A DNA stretch of 64,000 bases from Saccharopolyspora sp. SCSIO 74807 (lineage in GTDB: Bacteria > Actinomycetota > Actinomycetes > Mycobacteriales > Pseudonocardiaceae), in NCBI RefSeq assembly GCF_037023755.1, contig NZ_CP146100.1, positions 3,379,501 through 3,443,500 of the forward strand, written 5' to 3'. Shown here piece by piece: positions 20,218 to 28,900 of this stretch. The notes beneath the pieces were generated by a model, which saw only the letters and a list, made by a program, of their open reading frames with translations, did not search any database and was not told where the DNA came from. The translations under genes were made by a program, and so were the position numbers. The number at the start of each line of letters is the position of its first letter. Position 1 is the first letter of the stretch.

Positions 20218-20880
20218 CTACGCGCTGGTCCCGGCCGTCTCGTGCTCGTGCTCGCGCTGCGCGAGCCGGGTGATCACCAGCACGGCGCCGAGCGCCAGCG
20301 CGCCCATGACCAGCGCCCACACCGTCCACGCGCCGGCGCCCGAGCCCGCGTACTGGAAGGTCGCGTTGAGCTGGGTGACCTCACCGGGCTCCGGTGACCA
20401 GGTGACGACCCCGGAACTCTCCCTGCCGTTGGTGGTGGTGACCTCGCCGGGCGCGGTCAGCTCGATGCGCACCGACGAGTCGGTGTCGGCCAGCGGGGTC
20501 AGGTCCAGCGAGCCGCTGAGCTCGACCAGCGAACCGGTCCGCTCCAGGTGCAGCCGGTAGCGCGACTCCGACGGGCTCAGCGCGTTGCTGAGCTCCTGGA
20601 GCTCGTCGAAATCCAGATCCTTGAACGTCAACCGGGATCCGACCCGGTTCCCCTCGTTGTACGGCGCCACCTGCACCCGGTCGGCCATGTGTTCCGGCGG
20701 GCGCAGGTCGAACGGCACCTTCCCGTCCGCCGTTTCGGTGGTGAGCAGCAGTTCGCCGGAGGCGGTGTCGTCCTCGGACAGCGAGATCGAGGTGTCGGCG
20801 TGCAAGCAGCCGCCGAGCAGTGCGGCGACCAGCGCGATCAGGGCGGCGAGTGCGGCGCGGGAACCGTGGCAGGGCTTCAC
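20218..20880 (-). CDS. LppM-like lipoprotein (DUF3153)
   Basis: The 220-residue protein has a lipoprotein signal (ALIALVAALLGGC), an extracellular beta-rich DUF3153 domain (residues 30-180) and a C-terminal membrane span followed by a short charged tail. M. tuberculosis LppM (Rv2171), next to idsA2 in that genome, affects phagosomal processing; its biochemical role is unclear. The protein would be both lipid-anchored and membrane-spanning. It lies 62 bases downstream of the prenyl synthase start in the opposite order to synthesis, so it is probably in the same transcript. Confidence 0.85.
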   Translation of the reverse strand: MKPCHGSRAALAALIALVAALLGGCLHADTSISLSEDDTASGELLLTTETADGKVPFDLRPPEHMADRVQVAPYNEGNRVGSRLTFKDLDFDELQELSNALSPSESRYRLHLERTGSLVELSGSLDLTPLADTDSSVRIELTAPGEVTTTNGRESSGVVTWSPEPGEVTQLNATFQYAGSGAGAWTVWALVMGALALGAVLVITRLAQREHEHETAGTSA

Positions 20881-20995
20881 CCCGGCGATGCTGGCACCGC
20901 ATCGCGCGGCTCGCCGATTGCGCGCGGCGGAGGTGATCGTCGCTGGTCACAAAAGGTGGTGCTGGGCCCGTCGCGGACGCGATAACCTGCGCCGC

Positions 20996-22675
20996 ATGGC
21001 ATCCGAGCGCAGTGGCGTGCACCAGATCAGCGACCGGTACGTGGAGGAACTCGCCGCGTTGGACCCGATCGAGGCCACCGCGCTCGGCCTTCCGGGTGGT
21101 GATGAGCTGCTGACCGACTACTCGCCCGCCGGCCACCGCGCTCGCGGCGAACTGGCCCGCCGGGCGCTGGCCGAGATGCGCGCGGCCGAGCCCGCCGACG
21201 CAGGGGAGCGCGCGGCGAAGGCGGTGTTCGAGGAGCGGGTCGGACTGGACGTCGAGCTGCACGACGCGGGTGAGGACATGGCGGCGCTGAACGTCATCGC
21301 CAGCCCGGTGCAGAACCTGCGCCAGATCTTCGACCTGATGCCGGCGGAGACGCCGGAGCAGTGGCGCACCATCGCCCGCAGGCTGGAGAAGATGCCGGAG
21401 GCGCTGGCGAACCTCAGCGAGGGCCTGCGCGAAGCCGCCGCGCAGGGCAACGTCTCCGCCGCCCGCCAGGTGCGGCGGGTCGCCGAGCAGTGCGAGATCT
21501 GGGCCGGTTCGCGCGGCGGTGACTCCTTCTTCGCCGGGATGGTCGGCCGGGCCGAAGGCGTCGGCGCGTTGCGCGGCGAGCTGGACGCGGCCGCCGAAGC
21601 CGCCGCCGGTGCCTACGCGGAGTTCGCCGCTTTCCTGCGCGACGAGCTGCTGGCGAAGGCCCCGGAAGCCGACGCGGTCGGCGAGCGGCGGTACCGGTTG
21701 TGGTCGCGCTTTTTCACCGGCGCGGAACTGGACCTGCGCGAGACCTACGAGTGGGGCTGGACCGAATTCGCCGCCATCGAAGCGGAGATGAAGGAGGTCG
21801 CCCACCGCATCCACCCCGGCGCCACCCTCGCCGAAGCCGCCGCCGAGCTGGACAACGACCCGCGCTACCGCGTGCGCGGCCAGGAAGTGCTGCGCCAGTG
21901 GGCGCAGGGGTTGTCCGACCAAGCGCTGCACGACCTGCGCGGCACGCACTTCGACATCCCCGACGAGCTGATGGCGCTGGAATGCCGCATCGCGCCGCCG
22001 GGCGGCGGGGTCGGCGCCTACTACACCGGCCCGACCGACGGCTTCACCCGGCCCGGCCGGATGTGGTGGTCGGTGCCCTCCGACCGCGAGGAATTCCCGA
22101 CCTGGCGGGAAACCACCGTCGTCTACCACGAGGGCGTGCCCGGTCATCACCTGCAGGTCGCCACGGCGGTGTACCAGTCGCACCTGCTGAACAAGTTCCA
22201 GCGGCTGGCGTGCATCGTCTCCGGGCACGCCGAGGGCTGGGCGCTGTACGCGGAGCGGCTGATGCGCGAACTCGGCTACATCACCGACGACGGGGACCTG
22301 TTCGGGATGCTCAACGACCAGCTGTTCCGGGCCGCGCGCGTGGTGGTGGACATCGGGATGCACCTGGAGCTGGAGCTGCCCGCGGGCTGCGGGTTCCACG
22401 AGGGGGAGCGCTGGACTCCGGAGCTGGGTTCGGAATTCCTGCTCACCCGCACCGTCGCCGACCCCGCGCACGTGCACGACGAGATCGACCGCTACCTGGG
22501 CTGGCCGGGGCAGGCGCCGTCGTACAAGGTCGGGGAGCGGTTGTGGCGCGCGGCGCGGGACGAGGCGCGGGCACGCTACGGAGCGGCGTTCGACGCCAAG
22601 GATTTCCACCGGCGGGCGTTGCAGCTGGGTTCGATGGGCCTCGACACCCTGCGCGAACAACTCGCCGAACTCTGA
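20996..22675 (+). CDS. DUF885-family zinc peptidase-like protein
   Basis: The protein of 559 residues has the DUF885 arrangement, mostly alpha-helical, with the metal motif HEGVPGHHLQ (HExxxxH type) near residues 378-387 and a later catalytic Glu in GHAEGWALYAERL. Members are predicted metallopeptidases related to the M3 group, and no substrate is known. No signal peptide is seen, so it is cytoplasmic. The ATG at 20996 has GATAACCT 8-15 bases before it, which may be a -10 box of a short-leader transcript. It is divergent from lppM. Confidence 0.88.
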   Translation: MASERSGVHQISDRYVEELAALDPIEATALGLPGGDELLTDYSPAGHRARGELARRALAEMRAAEPADAGERAAKAVFEERVGLDVELHDAGEDMAALNVIASPVQNLRQIFDLMPAETPEQWRTIARRLEKMPEALANLSEGLREAAAQGNVSAARQVRRVAEQCEIWAGSRGGDSFFAGMVGRAEGVGALRGELDAAAEAAAGAYAEFAAFLRDELLAKAPEADAVGERRYRLWSRFFTGAELDLRETYEWGWTEFAAIEAEMKEVAHRIHPGATLAEAAAELDNDPRYRVRGQEVLRQWAQGLSDQALHDLRGTHFDIPDELMALECRIAPPGGGVGAYYTGPTDGFTRPGRMWWSVPSDREEFPTWRETTVVYHEGVPGHHLQVATAVYQSHLLNKFQRLACIVSGHAEGWALYAERLMRELGYITDDGDLFGMLNDQLFRAARVVVDIGMHLELELPAGCGFHEGERWTPELGSEFLLTRTVADPAHVHDEIDRYLGWPGQAPSYKVGERLWRAARDEARARYGAAFDAKDFHRRALQLGSMGLDTLREQLAEL

Positions 22676-22706
22676 TCACTTGTCTTTGATCTTGTTTTGC
22701 GAGGGT

Positions 22707-22739
22707 TCAGCGGCGGAACCTCAGCGGCTCCGCCGCTGA
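22707..22739. terminator. bidirectional hairpin between convergent genes
   Basis: TCAGCGGCGGA at 22707-22717 pairs perfectly with TCCGCCGCTGA at 22729-22739 around an 11-base loop. It lies between the convergent DUF885 and GNAT genes. The same 11-base arm sequence recurs in the hairpin at 34897-34930. Confidence 0.8.
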
Positions 22740-22798
22740 CAAGACAGAGCTCCTGGCACACTCGGGTCGCCAGGTTGGAAGACGGGCTCTGAGGATCT

Positions 22799-23371
22799 TC
22801 AGCCCTCCAGCGGGAGGCCGCGGCCGAGGACCGCGAACGGTCGTGGGTCGCCGGTGAACCGGTAGTGCCGCAGCAGGTCGGCGAATCCGACGCGGCGGTA
22901 CAAGGTCCAGGCCCGCGTCGGGCCTTCCGGGGTGGACAGCAGCACCGCCCGGCCGGGCGCGCCGTCCAGCAGCCGCCGCAGGATCGTTTCGCCGAGGCCG
23001 CCGCCCTGGCTGTCCGGGCGCACGTGCAGCTCGGTGAGCTCGAAGTAGTCGTGCATCCAGTGCTCGGCCTCGGCCTGCGAGTGGGTGCTGAGCATGCCGC
23101 GGAAGACCTGCTCGTGCCACCACTGGCCGGGCACGCCGAGATAGCCGTAGCCGATGCCGATCAGCTCGTCCGCGGTGTTGAACGCCCCGATGCAGCGCCA
23201 TCCCGCGCGCAGCATGTGCGCCGACCACATGGGAGCGCGTTGCTGCGCGGTCAGCGGCGGGTAGTTCATCGCCTCCACGTACACCTGCAGGGCTTCGGCC
23301 AGGCGGGCTCTGAGCTCGTCGGTGGTGAGCTCGACGAGGCGGTCGAAGCGGGGGGCGGGCGCGGCTGTCAC
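22799..23371 (-). CDS. GNAT-family N-acetyltransferase
   Basis: This 190-residue protein has the GNAT acetyl-CoA motif A (ELHVRPDSQGGGLGETILRRLL) near residues 115-135 and the C-terminal motif YRRVGFADL. The acceptor is unknown. The position beside lppM corresponds to Rv2170, a mycobacterial acetyltransferase. The first 25 residues are a short helix-rich extension. It is convergent with the DUF885 gene and divergent from the SOS-boxed operon. Confidence 0.88.
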   Translation of the reverse strand: MTAAPAPRFDRLVELTTDELRARLAEALQVYVEAMNYPPLTAQQRAPMWSAHMLRAGWRCIGAFNTADELIGIGYGYLGVPGQWWHEQVFRGMLSTHSQAEAEHWMHDYFELTELHVRPDSQGGGLGETILRRLLDGAPGRAVLLSTPEGPTRAWTLYRRVGFADLLRHYRFTGDPRPFAVLGRGLPLEG

Positions 23372-23499
23372 GAGCCGAACACTAGAGGGTGCGGCAAGGG
23401 GCCGTGCGTCCCGGCCTTGATCAATTCCGCTGCCGGTGTCGGCGCTGGTGATCGCATCGGAGCGGGCATTACTCGAACAGGTGATCTATTGCTCAAGTG

Positions 23500-23528
23500 T
23501 TGAGTCCGGGCTCCGATCGGTCTACTCT
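23500..23528 (+). promoter_or_regulatory. sigma-A-type promoter of the HEPN operon
   Basis: TTGAGT at 23500-23505 and TACTCT at 23523-23528 are separated by 17 bases, the optimal spacing. A perfect LexA box begins 9 bases after the -10 hexamer, where bound repressor would block initiation. Confidence 0.7.
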
Positions 23529-23536
23529 GGAGCTTG

Positions 23537-23552
23537 TCGAACTGAGGTTCGA
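23537..23552. promoter_or_regulatory. perfect LexA (SOS) box upstream of the HEPN gene
   Basis: TCGAACTGAGGTTCGA has the full actinobacterial SOS consensus TCGAAC-N4-GTTCGA with no mismatch. It lies just downstream of a good -10 box. A lone half-site TCGAAC also occurs near 23473. This predicts LexA repression and induction by DNA damage of the genes from 23802. Confidence 0.85.
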
Positions 23553-23641
23553 TCGCCCGAGTGGAGTGCTCGAGTTCGATCGCTCGAGTTTCGATCGCTC
23601 TGTCGGTGGCTTGTCATCGCTTGTCGATCGGCCATCGATCG
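23549..23641. repeat. five TCGATCG heptamers in the leader
   Basis: The heptamer TCGATCG, containing the palindrome CGATCG, occurs at 23549, 23576, 23591, 23624 and 23635, with a sixth near-copy (TCGATCC) just after. Flanking bases are also alike in the first three (C-G-A-G-T follows or precedes). The first copy overlaps the LexA box. The array may bind a protein or be a diverged tandem duplication. Confidence 0.55.
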
Positions 23642-23801
23642 GCTGTCGATCCAGTGCGGTCGGCTTCGGTTCGCACGCACGTCCGGCGGTGGGGTGGGGG
23701 AAGCACCCCGCCGCCGGACGACCGGCTTCCCCCCGGTTCGAGCACCTGACCGGCAACTCCGCGGATTCGCGGAGCCCGTCGTGACCGAGAGGAGAAAGCT
23801 G

Positions 23802-24275
23802 ATGTCCCTGCCGGTGTCCATTCCCGTCCCGCGCAGCCCGGGCGACGGATCGCCCGTATCGCCAGGATCGTCCGGACCGGCCGGTCCGCCACCGCCGCCG
23901 GGGGCGGCGTCCCTGCTGGAGCAGGGGCGGGCTTGCCTGCGCGATGCCGAACAATCGGCGAAACCGGCCGACCGCTACGTTTTGGCGCACCTGGCCGCGT
24001 TGCGGGCCGCGACGGCGGTGCTGGTTTCCCGCTCCTGGCGCCGGACCCGGGAGAGACCCTGCCGCGGGCGGTCCGGCGGCGTGTGGAGCCAGCTCACCGA
24101 AGTCGCACCGGAACTGCGCGAATGGTCGGCGCACTTCGCGGACCGATCGGTCCGGCGCGCCGCGGCCGAGGCCGGTAGCCCGGGCGTGACGCCGGGGGAG
24201 GCGGACATCTCGTTGCGGCACGCGGGCGAGTTCGTCGCGGTGGTTCAGCGCAGCCTGTCGGGGTCGGTGCGATGA
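23802..24275 (+). CDS. SAV_6107-family HEPN-domain protein
   Basis: The 157-residue protein has a Pro/Gly/Ser-rich N-terminus (1-35) and an all-alpha HEPN-like domain (about 36-150). The segment DRYVLAHLAALRAA carries R58-x4-H63, the spacing of the catalytic motif of HEPN ribonucleases. Family members have unknown function. The ATG at 23802 is set by AGAGGAG 7 bases upstream. It is the first gene after the LexA-boxed promoter and overlaps the next gene by ATGA. A role in the damage response, perhaps as an RNA-cleaving or RNA-binding factor, is inference only. Confidence 0.8.
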   Translation: MSLPVSIPVPRSPGDGSPVSPGSSGPAGPPPPPGAASLLEQGRACLRDAEQSAKPADRYVLAHLAALRAATAVLVSRSWRRTRERPCRGRSGGVWSQLTEVAPELREWSAHFADRSVRRAAAEAGSPGVTPGEADISLRHAGEFVAVVQRSLSGSVR

Positions 24276-25081
24276 GCCGGAGCGTTCCCGAGGAACCCGA
24301 ATCGGGCTGCGCGGCGCCTCCGGAGCTGTCCATCGACCACGGCCGGATGCTCGACCTGATCGGCGTCGAGGGGCAGTTGCTCACCGCCGCCACGCACGAC
24401 GTGCACCCGGACGCTCCGGTCGGCGGGGCGTCCGGCCGCACCGCCACCGAAACCGTCCGCTACCTCAGCGGGGTCTGCGAGGACGCGCTGACCTGGATGG
24501 GCGCCTCCGAGCAGGCGCGTTCCGCGGCGGTTCCGGAGCCGGCGACGCTGCGGGCGGTGACCCGGCAATGCACCGCCCGGCTGGCCGAACTGCTCGCCGA
24601 GTTCGGCACCCGCGCGCCGGACGAGGCGTGCCCGACGTGGTGGCCGGAGGAGCACACCGTGCGGTTCTGGGTCCGCAGGCTGCTGCACGCCGCAACGGTG
24701 CACCGGGTGGACGTGCAGACAGCGGCCGCGGTGGAGATGACCCCGATCGACGCCGACGTCGCGCTGGACGGGATCGACGAGGTGCTGCGGTTGTGGCTGG
24801 GCTATCGCCTGCACGCCGTCGGCATCACCTCGACCAGACCCTGCTCGGTCGGCCTGTCCACGGCCGGGGCGGAGTGGCTGGTGTACGCCGATCAGCGGCG
24901 CACCGTCGTGCGGCGGACCACCGACGGCGAGTCGGTCTCCGCCGACGGGCTGGTCACCGGTGACCCGGCGGCGGTGTACCTCTGGTTGTGGGGTCGGCTG
25001 CCGGACCGCGCGGTGCGGACGGCCGGTGATCGGGACGCCATCGCCCAGCTCTGGGGACTGCTCCGGCTCGCGACTCGTTGA
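24272..25081 (+). CDS. maleylpyruvate-isomerase-family (mycothiol-dependent enzyme-like) protein
   Basis: The 269-residue protein has an N-terminal DinB-like four-helix bundle and a C-terminal domain typical of mycothiol-dependent maleylpyruvate isomerase relatives. The helix FWVRRLLHAATVHRVDVQTA aligns with the conserved RMAHETAVHRWDAE region, but the zinc-ligand Glu is Ala here, and the usual His in the first helix (VAHL) appears as VRYL. Only one of the three zinc ligands seems kept, so catalysis is doubtful. ATGA overlap puts it in the same SOS-controlled transcript as the HEPN gene. Confidence 0.82.
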   Translation: MSRSVPEEPESGCAAPPELSIDHGRMLDLIGVEGQLLTAATHDVHPDAPVGGASGRTATETVRYLSGVCEDALTWMGASEQARSAAVPEPATLRAVTRQCTARLAELLAEFGTRAPDEACPTWWPEEHTVRFWVRRLLHAATVHRVDVQTAAAVEMTPIDADVALDGIDEVLRLWLGYRLHAVGITSTRPCSVGLSTAGAEWLVYADQRRTVVRRTTDGESVSADGLVTGDPAAVYLWLWGRLPDRAVRTAGDRDAIAQLWGLLRLATR

Positions 25082-25157
25082 AGGGGGCGCGCTGAAAGGC
25101 GGTGCGGCCGTGGAAATCAACGTGCGCTCGGCACGATGACGGGCCTACCGTGCGGCC

Positions 25158-25909
25158 GTGACGATCTTGCTCGTGCCCTACCACCAGGACGAAAGGTTGC
25201 CGGAGCGGACGATCCCGCTTGCTGCGCCGCTGGGCGCTGAGACGGTCGAGGCCATGTTGCCGGACGGCGATGTCTGGCCTCGCCTGGTCGCCCTGTACGA
25301 GAGGGTGGCGAACCGCGTCGCCGAGCGGCTAGCGGCCGACGACGTGCCCGCGGTCGTGTCCGGGGACTGCCTCGTCGCCGCCGCCACGATCACCGGCGCG
25401 CAGCGCGCGGGATCGGACCCCGCCGTCGTCTGGTTCGACGCGCACGGCGACGTGCACACCTCGCACACCCCGGCCTCCGGCTACCTCGGCGGCATGGCGT
25501 TGCGGCTGGTGCTGGGCGCACATCCGGAACGGCTCGCCGAGCCGCTCGGACTGCGGTCGCCTGCCGAACGGCGCGCGTTGCTGGTCGACGCCCGCGACCT
25601 CGACCCGCCCGAGGTCGACTACCTGTCCCGGAGCGACCTGCGCCGGTGCGGTGTCGAGGAACTGCAGGAGGCGCTGCCTGCCGGACCGATCGTCCTGCAC
25701 ATCGATGTCGACGTGATCGACTGCGGCGAGTTGGCCGGGTTGCGCTTCCCGGTGCCGAACGGCCCCTCGCGCAGCACGGTGGTCGACGCCGCTCGCCGAG
25801 TGCTGGCCACCGGAGCTGGGCCGAGCACTTCCAGACCCGCCCGCTCACGACGCACACCCCGGACCTCACCGGAACATTCCGCTATGCGGCGCCGTTCGAC
25901 GAGCTGTGA
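25158..25909 (+). pseudogene. arginase-family protein gene with a C-terminal frameshift
   Basis: Residues 1-218 read as an arginase/ureohydrolase-fold protein: metal ligands DAHGDVH at 94-100 and HIDVDVID at 181-188, plus GYLGGM. Near 25806-25815 the coding bias jumps from this frame to the one starting one base earlier. That frame then continues with high G/C third positions for about 31 codons and stops at 25909, next to the lhr stop. Without the shift the frame would run 223 bases antisense into lhr with no coding bias. The usual C-terminal segment of about 40 residues is missing or garbled. A small deletion, a true broken gene, or a sequencing error are all possible. I cannot assign a substrate. 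Confidence 0.65.
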
Positions 25910-28900
25910 TCACGCGCGCAGCCGCAAACCCTTCGGTGTGGCGCGGAAACCCGCCTCGGTGAGGATGTCGGCCATCCGCGACCCCAACGCGCCCTCGCCG
26001 TCGGTGCGCTGCACCGCCAACTGCTCCAGCCAGCCTTCCCGCACGGCACGGGCCAACCCCTCGGCCGCGCTGCGCAACACCGACTCGTCCGCGGTGAACG
26101 ACAGCAGCGACTTCCCGCCGCGTTCCACGTAAAGCGCCGCCGAGCCGGACACCAGCACCACCAGCGCACCAGCCTTGCGGCCGGGCCGGTGCCGGGTGTC
26201 ACCCACCGCGTCCGGCCACGGCAACGCAGCACCGTAAGGCTGCGCCGGATCGGCGGCGGCGAGCACCACGGCCTCGCCGGATTCCGCTTCGCCCGCCTGC
26301 CGCGACATCGCCCGCACCCGGTCGATCGCGCCCGGCACCGCGAACTGCGCCGCGCCGAGGCCCTCGACCACGTAGCCGCGGCGGCAACGCCCGGACTCCT
26401 CCATCGCCCGCAACACCTTGTACACCGCGGAAAAACCGCCGCTGACCCGTTCGGTCTCCAACGCGCCCCGGGTCAGCACGCCGTGCCGCTCCAAGAACGA
26501 CTCCGCCCGCGCGTGCGCCCGCTTCGTCGGCTCCGCCGCCGGGGAAGGAGCCAGCGACCACCGGCCGGAGACCGTGGGCGGACCGCTGCGGCTGGGCATC
26601 GACGGCCGACCCGCACGCAACCGCGCATATCGTCCGCGCGGCGCGTTGCGCCGCGGCTTGTGCGCCGCTCCCTTCCCGGACACCACCGCGCGCAACGGAG
26701 CCAACGTGTCGTTGGTGGCCGCACCCGACCACACCAGGTCCCACAACGCCGTGATCACAGCGTCGTCGGCCGGAGCCTCCTCCCCGCGCTCCACCAGCAG
26801 CGCCGCCGCCCGATCGGCCAGCGCGCGGAAGAACTGCGCGCCACCCTCCAAAGTGGACAACAACGCTTCGTGCAGCGGAGTGCGCTGCGCGTCCTCCGGC
26901 AGATCCGGCAACAACAGATCCGCGACATCCGTCGGCGCCAGCGCGATCCATCCGTCACCCCCGGCCAACGCGCCGGAACCGACCCACGTGACCTCACCGG
27001 TCGAAGTGAGTTCATCCAGCAACGCGGGTGAATAACCCGGCAACCGAGCAGGCAGCACCAACGACTCCAGCGCACTGGCCGGAACCGGCGCACCCGCGAG
27101 CTGCTCCACCACCGAGTACACGTCATCCACCGTCGGCGCGGAACGCAGCCGGGCACCGACCCCGTGCCATGCGGGCAGAAACCGCCCCAGCGCCGCCGGC
27201 TCGACCGGCTCCACCTCGGCCCGCAACCGTGCCAGCGATGCCCGCCGCAGCCGCCGCAAGACCTCCGCGTCGCAGTACTCGACACCGCGCCCGCCGCCGG
27301 CTTCCAACGGCCGCAGCTCACCGCTGACCAACCGTCCGGAACCGGTCAGCCGGTCCAGCACGCCGTGCACCACCGCGACACCGAGGCCGAATCGCCGCGC
27401 CGCCGACTCCGCGGTGAACGGGCCGCGGCACCGCGCGTACCGGATCAGCAGCTCCCCCAACGGATCCGCGACCGGCTCGGTGAACGCCTCCGGTACCCCG
27501 ACCGGCAACGCCACGCCCAGCGCGTCGCGCACCTTGCCCGCGTCCTCGATCGCGATCCACCGCTGCTCACCGGCGATCCGCACCGCCAGCACCCGGCGCT
27601 GCGCCCGCAGCTGTTCCAGCCACTCCGGCTCGACACCGCGCTCCTGAGCCTCCGCAGTGGACAGATCACCCAGGAACCGCAGTAGGTCCGCAGCGGACTC
27701 GACGTCCTTGGCGCGGCGCTCCGGATCGAGCCGCTGCAGCTGCGACTCGACCTCCACGACCACGTCCGGATCCAGCAGCTCCCGCAGCGCCTCCGAACCC
27801 AGCAGCTCCGCCAGCAACGTCGAATCCAGGCTCAACGCCGCCGACCGCCGCTCCGCCAACGGCGCATCCGTCTCGTACAGGAACATGCCGATGTAGCCGA
27901 ACAGCAGATTGCGCGCGAACGGCGACGGCGACTGCGTCTCCACCTCCACCACCCGCACCTTGCGGGCGGCGACCTGCGACATCAGCTCCGTGAGCCCCGG
28001 CACGTCGTAAACGTCCTGCAAGCACTCCCGCATCGCCTCCAGCACGATGGGAAACTGCTCGTACTGCGCGGCCACCGACAGCAGCTGCGCCGCCCGCTGC
28101 CGCTGCTGCCACAACGGCGAGCGCTTGCGCGGATCCCGCCGCGGCAACAACAACGCCCGCGCCGCGCACTCGCGGAACCGCGCCGCGAACAACGCCGAGC
28201 CACCGACCTCGTCGGTCACCACCTGCTGCACCTCGTCCGGGGACAGCAGCACGTCCTCCGCGCTCGGCAGCACGTCCGCCCCGGACTCGTCCAGCGCGTC
28301 CGCCAGCCGCACCACGATGCCGTCGTCCGAGGACGCAACCTGCGGATCGATGCCCCGCCGCTCGCGCAACCGCGCGCCGACCGCCAGCGCCCACGGGCCG
28401 TTCACCTGCGCGCCGAACGGCGAGTGCACCACCATCCGCCAGTCGCCCAGCTCGTCGCGGAACCGCTCCACCACGATCGTCCGGTCGTCCGGCACGTGCC
28501 GCGTCGCCTGCCGCTGCTCGGCCAGGTAGGCCAGCAGGTTGTCCCGCGCCCAGTCGTCCAGCCCGGCCCGCCGGACCCGGGCGCTCGCCGTCTCCCGATC
28601 CGCGGCCGAAACCTCGCGCACGAACGCGCCCAGCGCGCGGCCCAGCTCCAGCGGCCGCCCCGGCGAATCGCCCTTCCAGAACGGCATCCGCGCGGGCTGA
28701 CCCGGCGCGGGCACCACCACGACCCGGTCGTGCGTGATGTCCTCGACCCGCCACGACGAGGTGCCCAGCAGGAACGTGTCGCCCACCCGCGACTCGTAGA
28801 CCATCTCCTCGTCCAGCTCACCGACCCGCACGCCGCCGCGGCCAGCCTCCTCGTCGCCCGGCGTGGTCACGGTGAACAACCCGCGATCCGGGATCGTGCC

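Larger units (their letters stand above)
23372..23801. other. 430-base regulatory region and long 5' leader of the HEPN gene
   Basis: The region holds a well-spaced promoter (23500-23528), a perfect LexA box (23537-23552) and an array of TCGATCG heptamers (23549-23641), followed by a ribosome site AGAGGAG at 23788-23794. I see no convincing small gene, because the open frames here have no third-position G/C bias. If transcription begins near 23535, the leader is about 265 nt. Confidence 0.6.

Noticed and set aside
23497-23784. Small proteins in the leader of the HEPN gene
   Set aside because: Several short frames exist, but none has normal third-position bias or a ribosome site; their repeats follow from the DNA heptamers.
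25910-26132. Extension of the arginase-like frame into lhr
   Set aside because: Codon bias disappears after about 25812 and the segment is antisense to lhr; the shifted frame that ends at 25909 is better supported.
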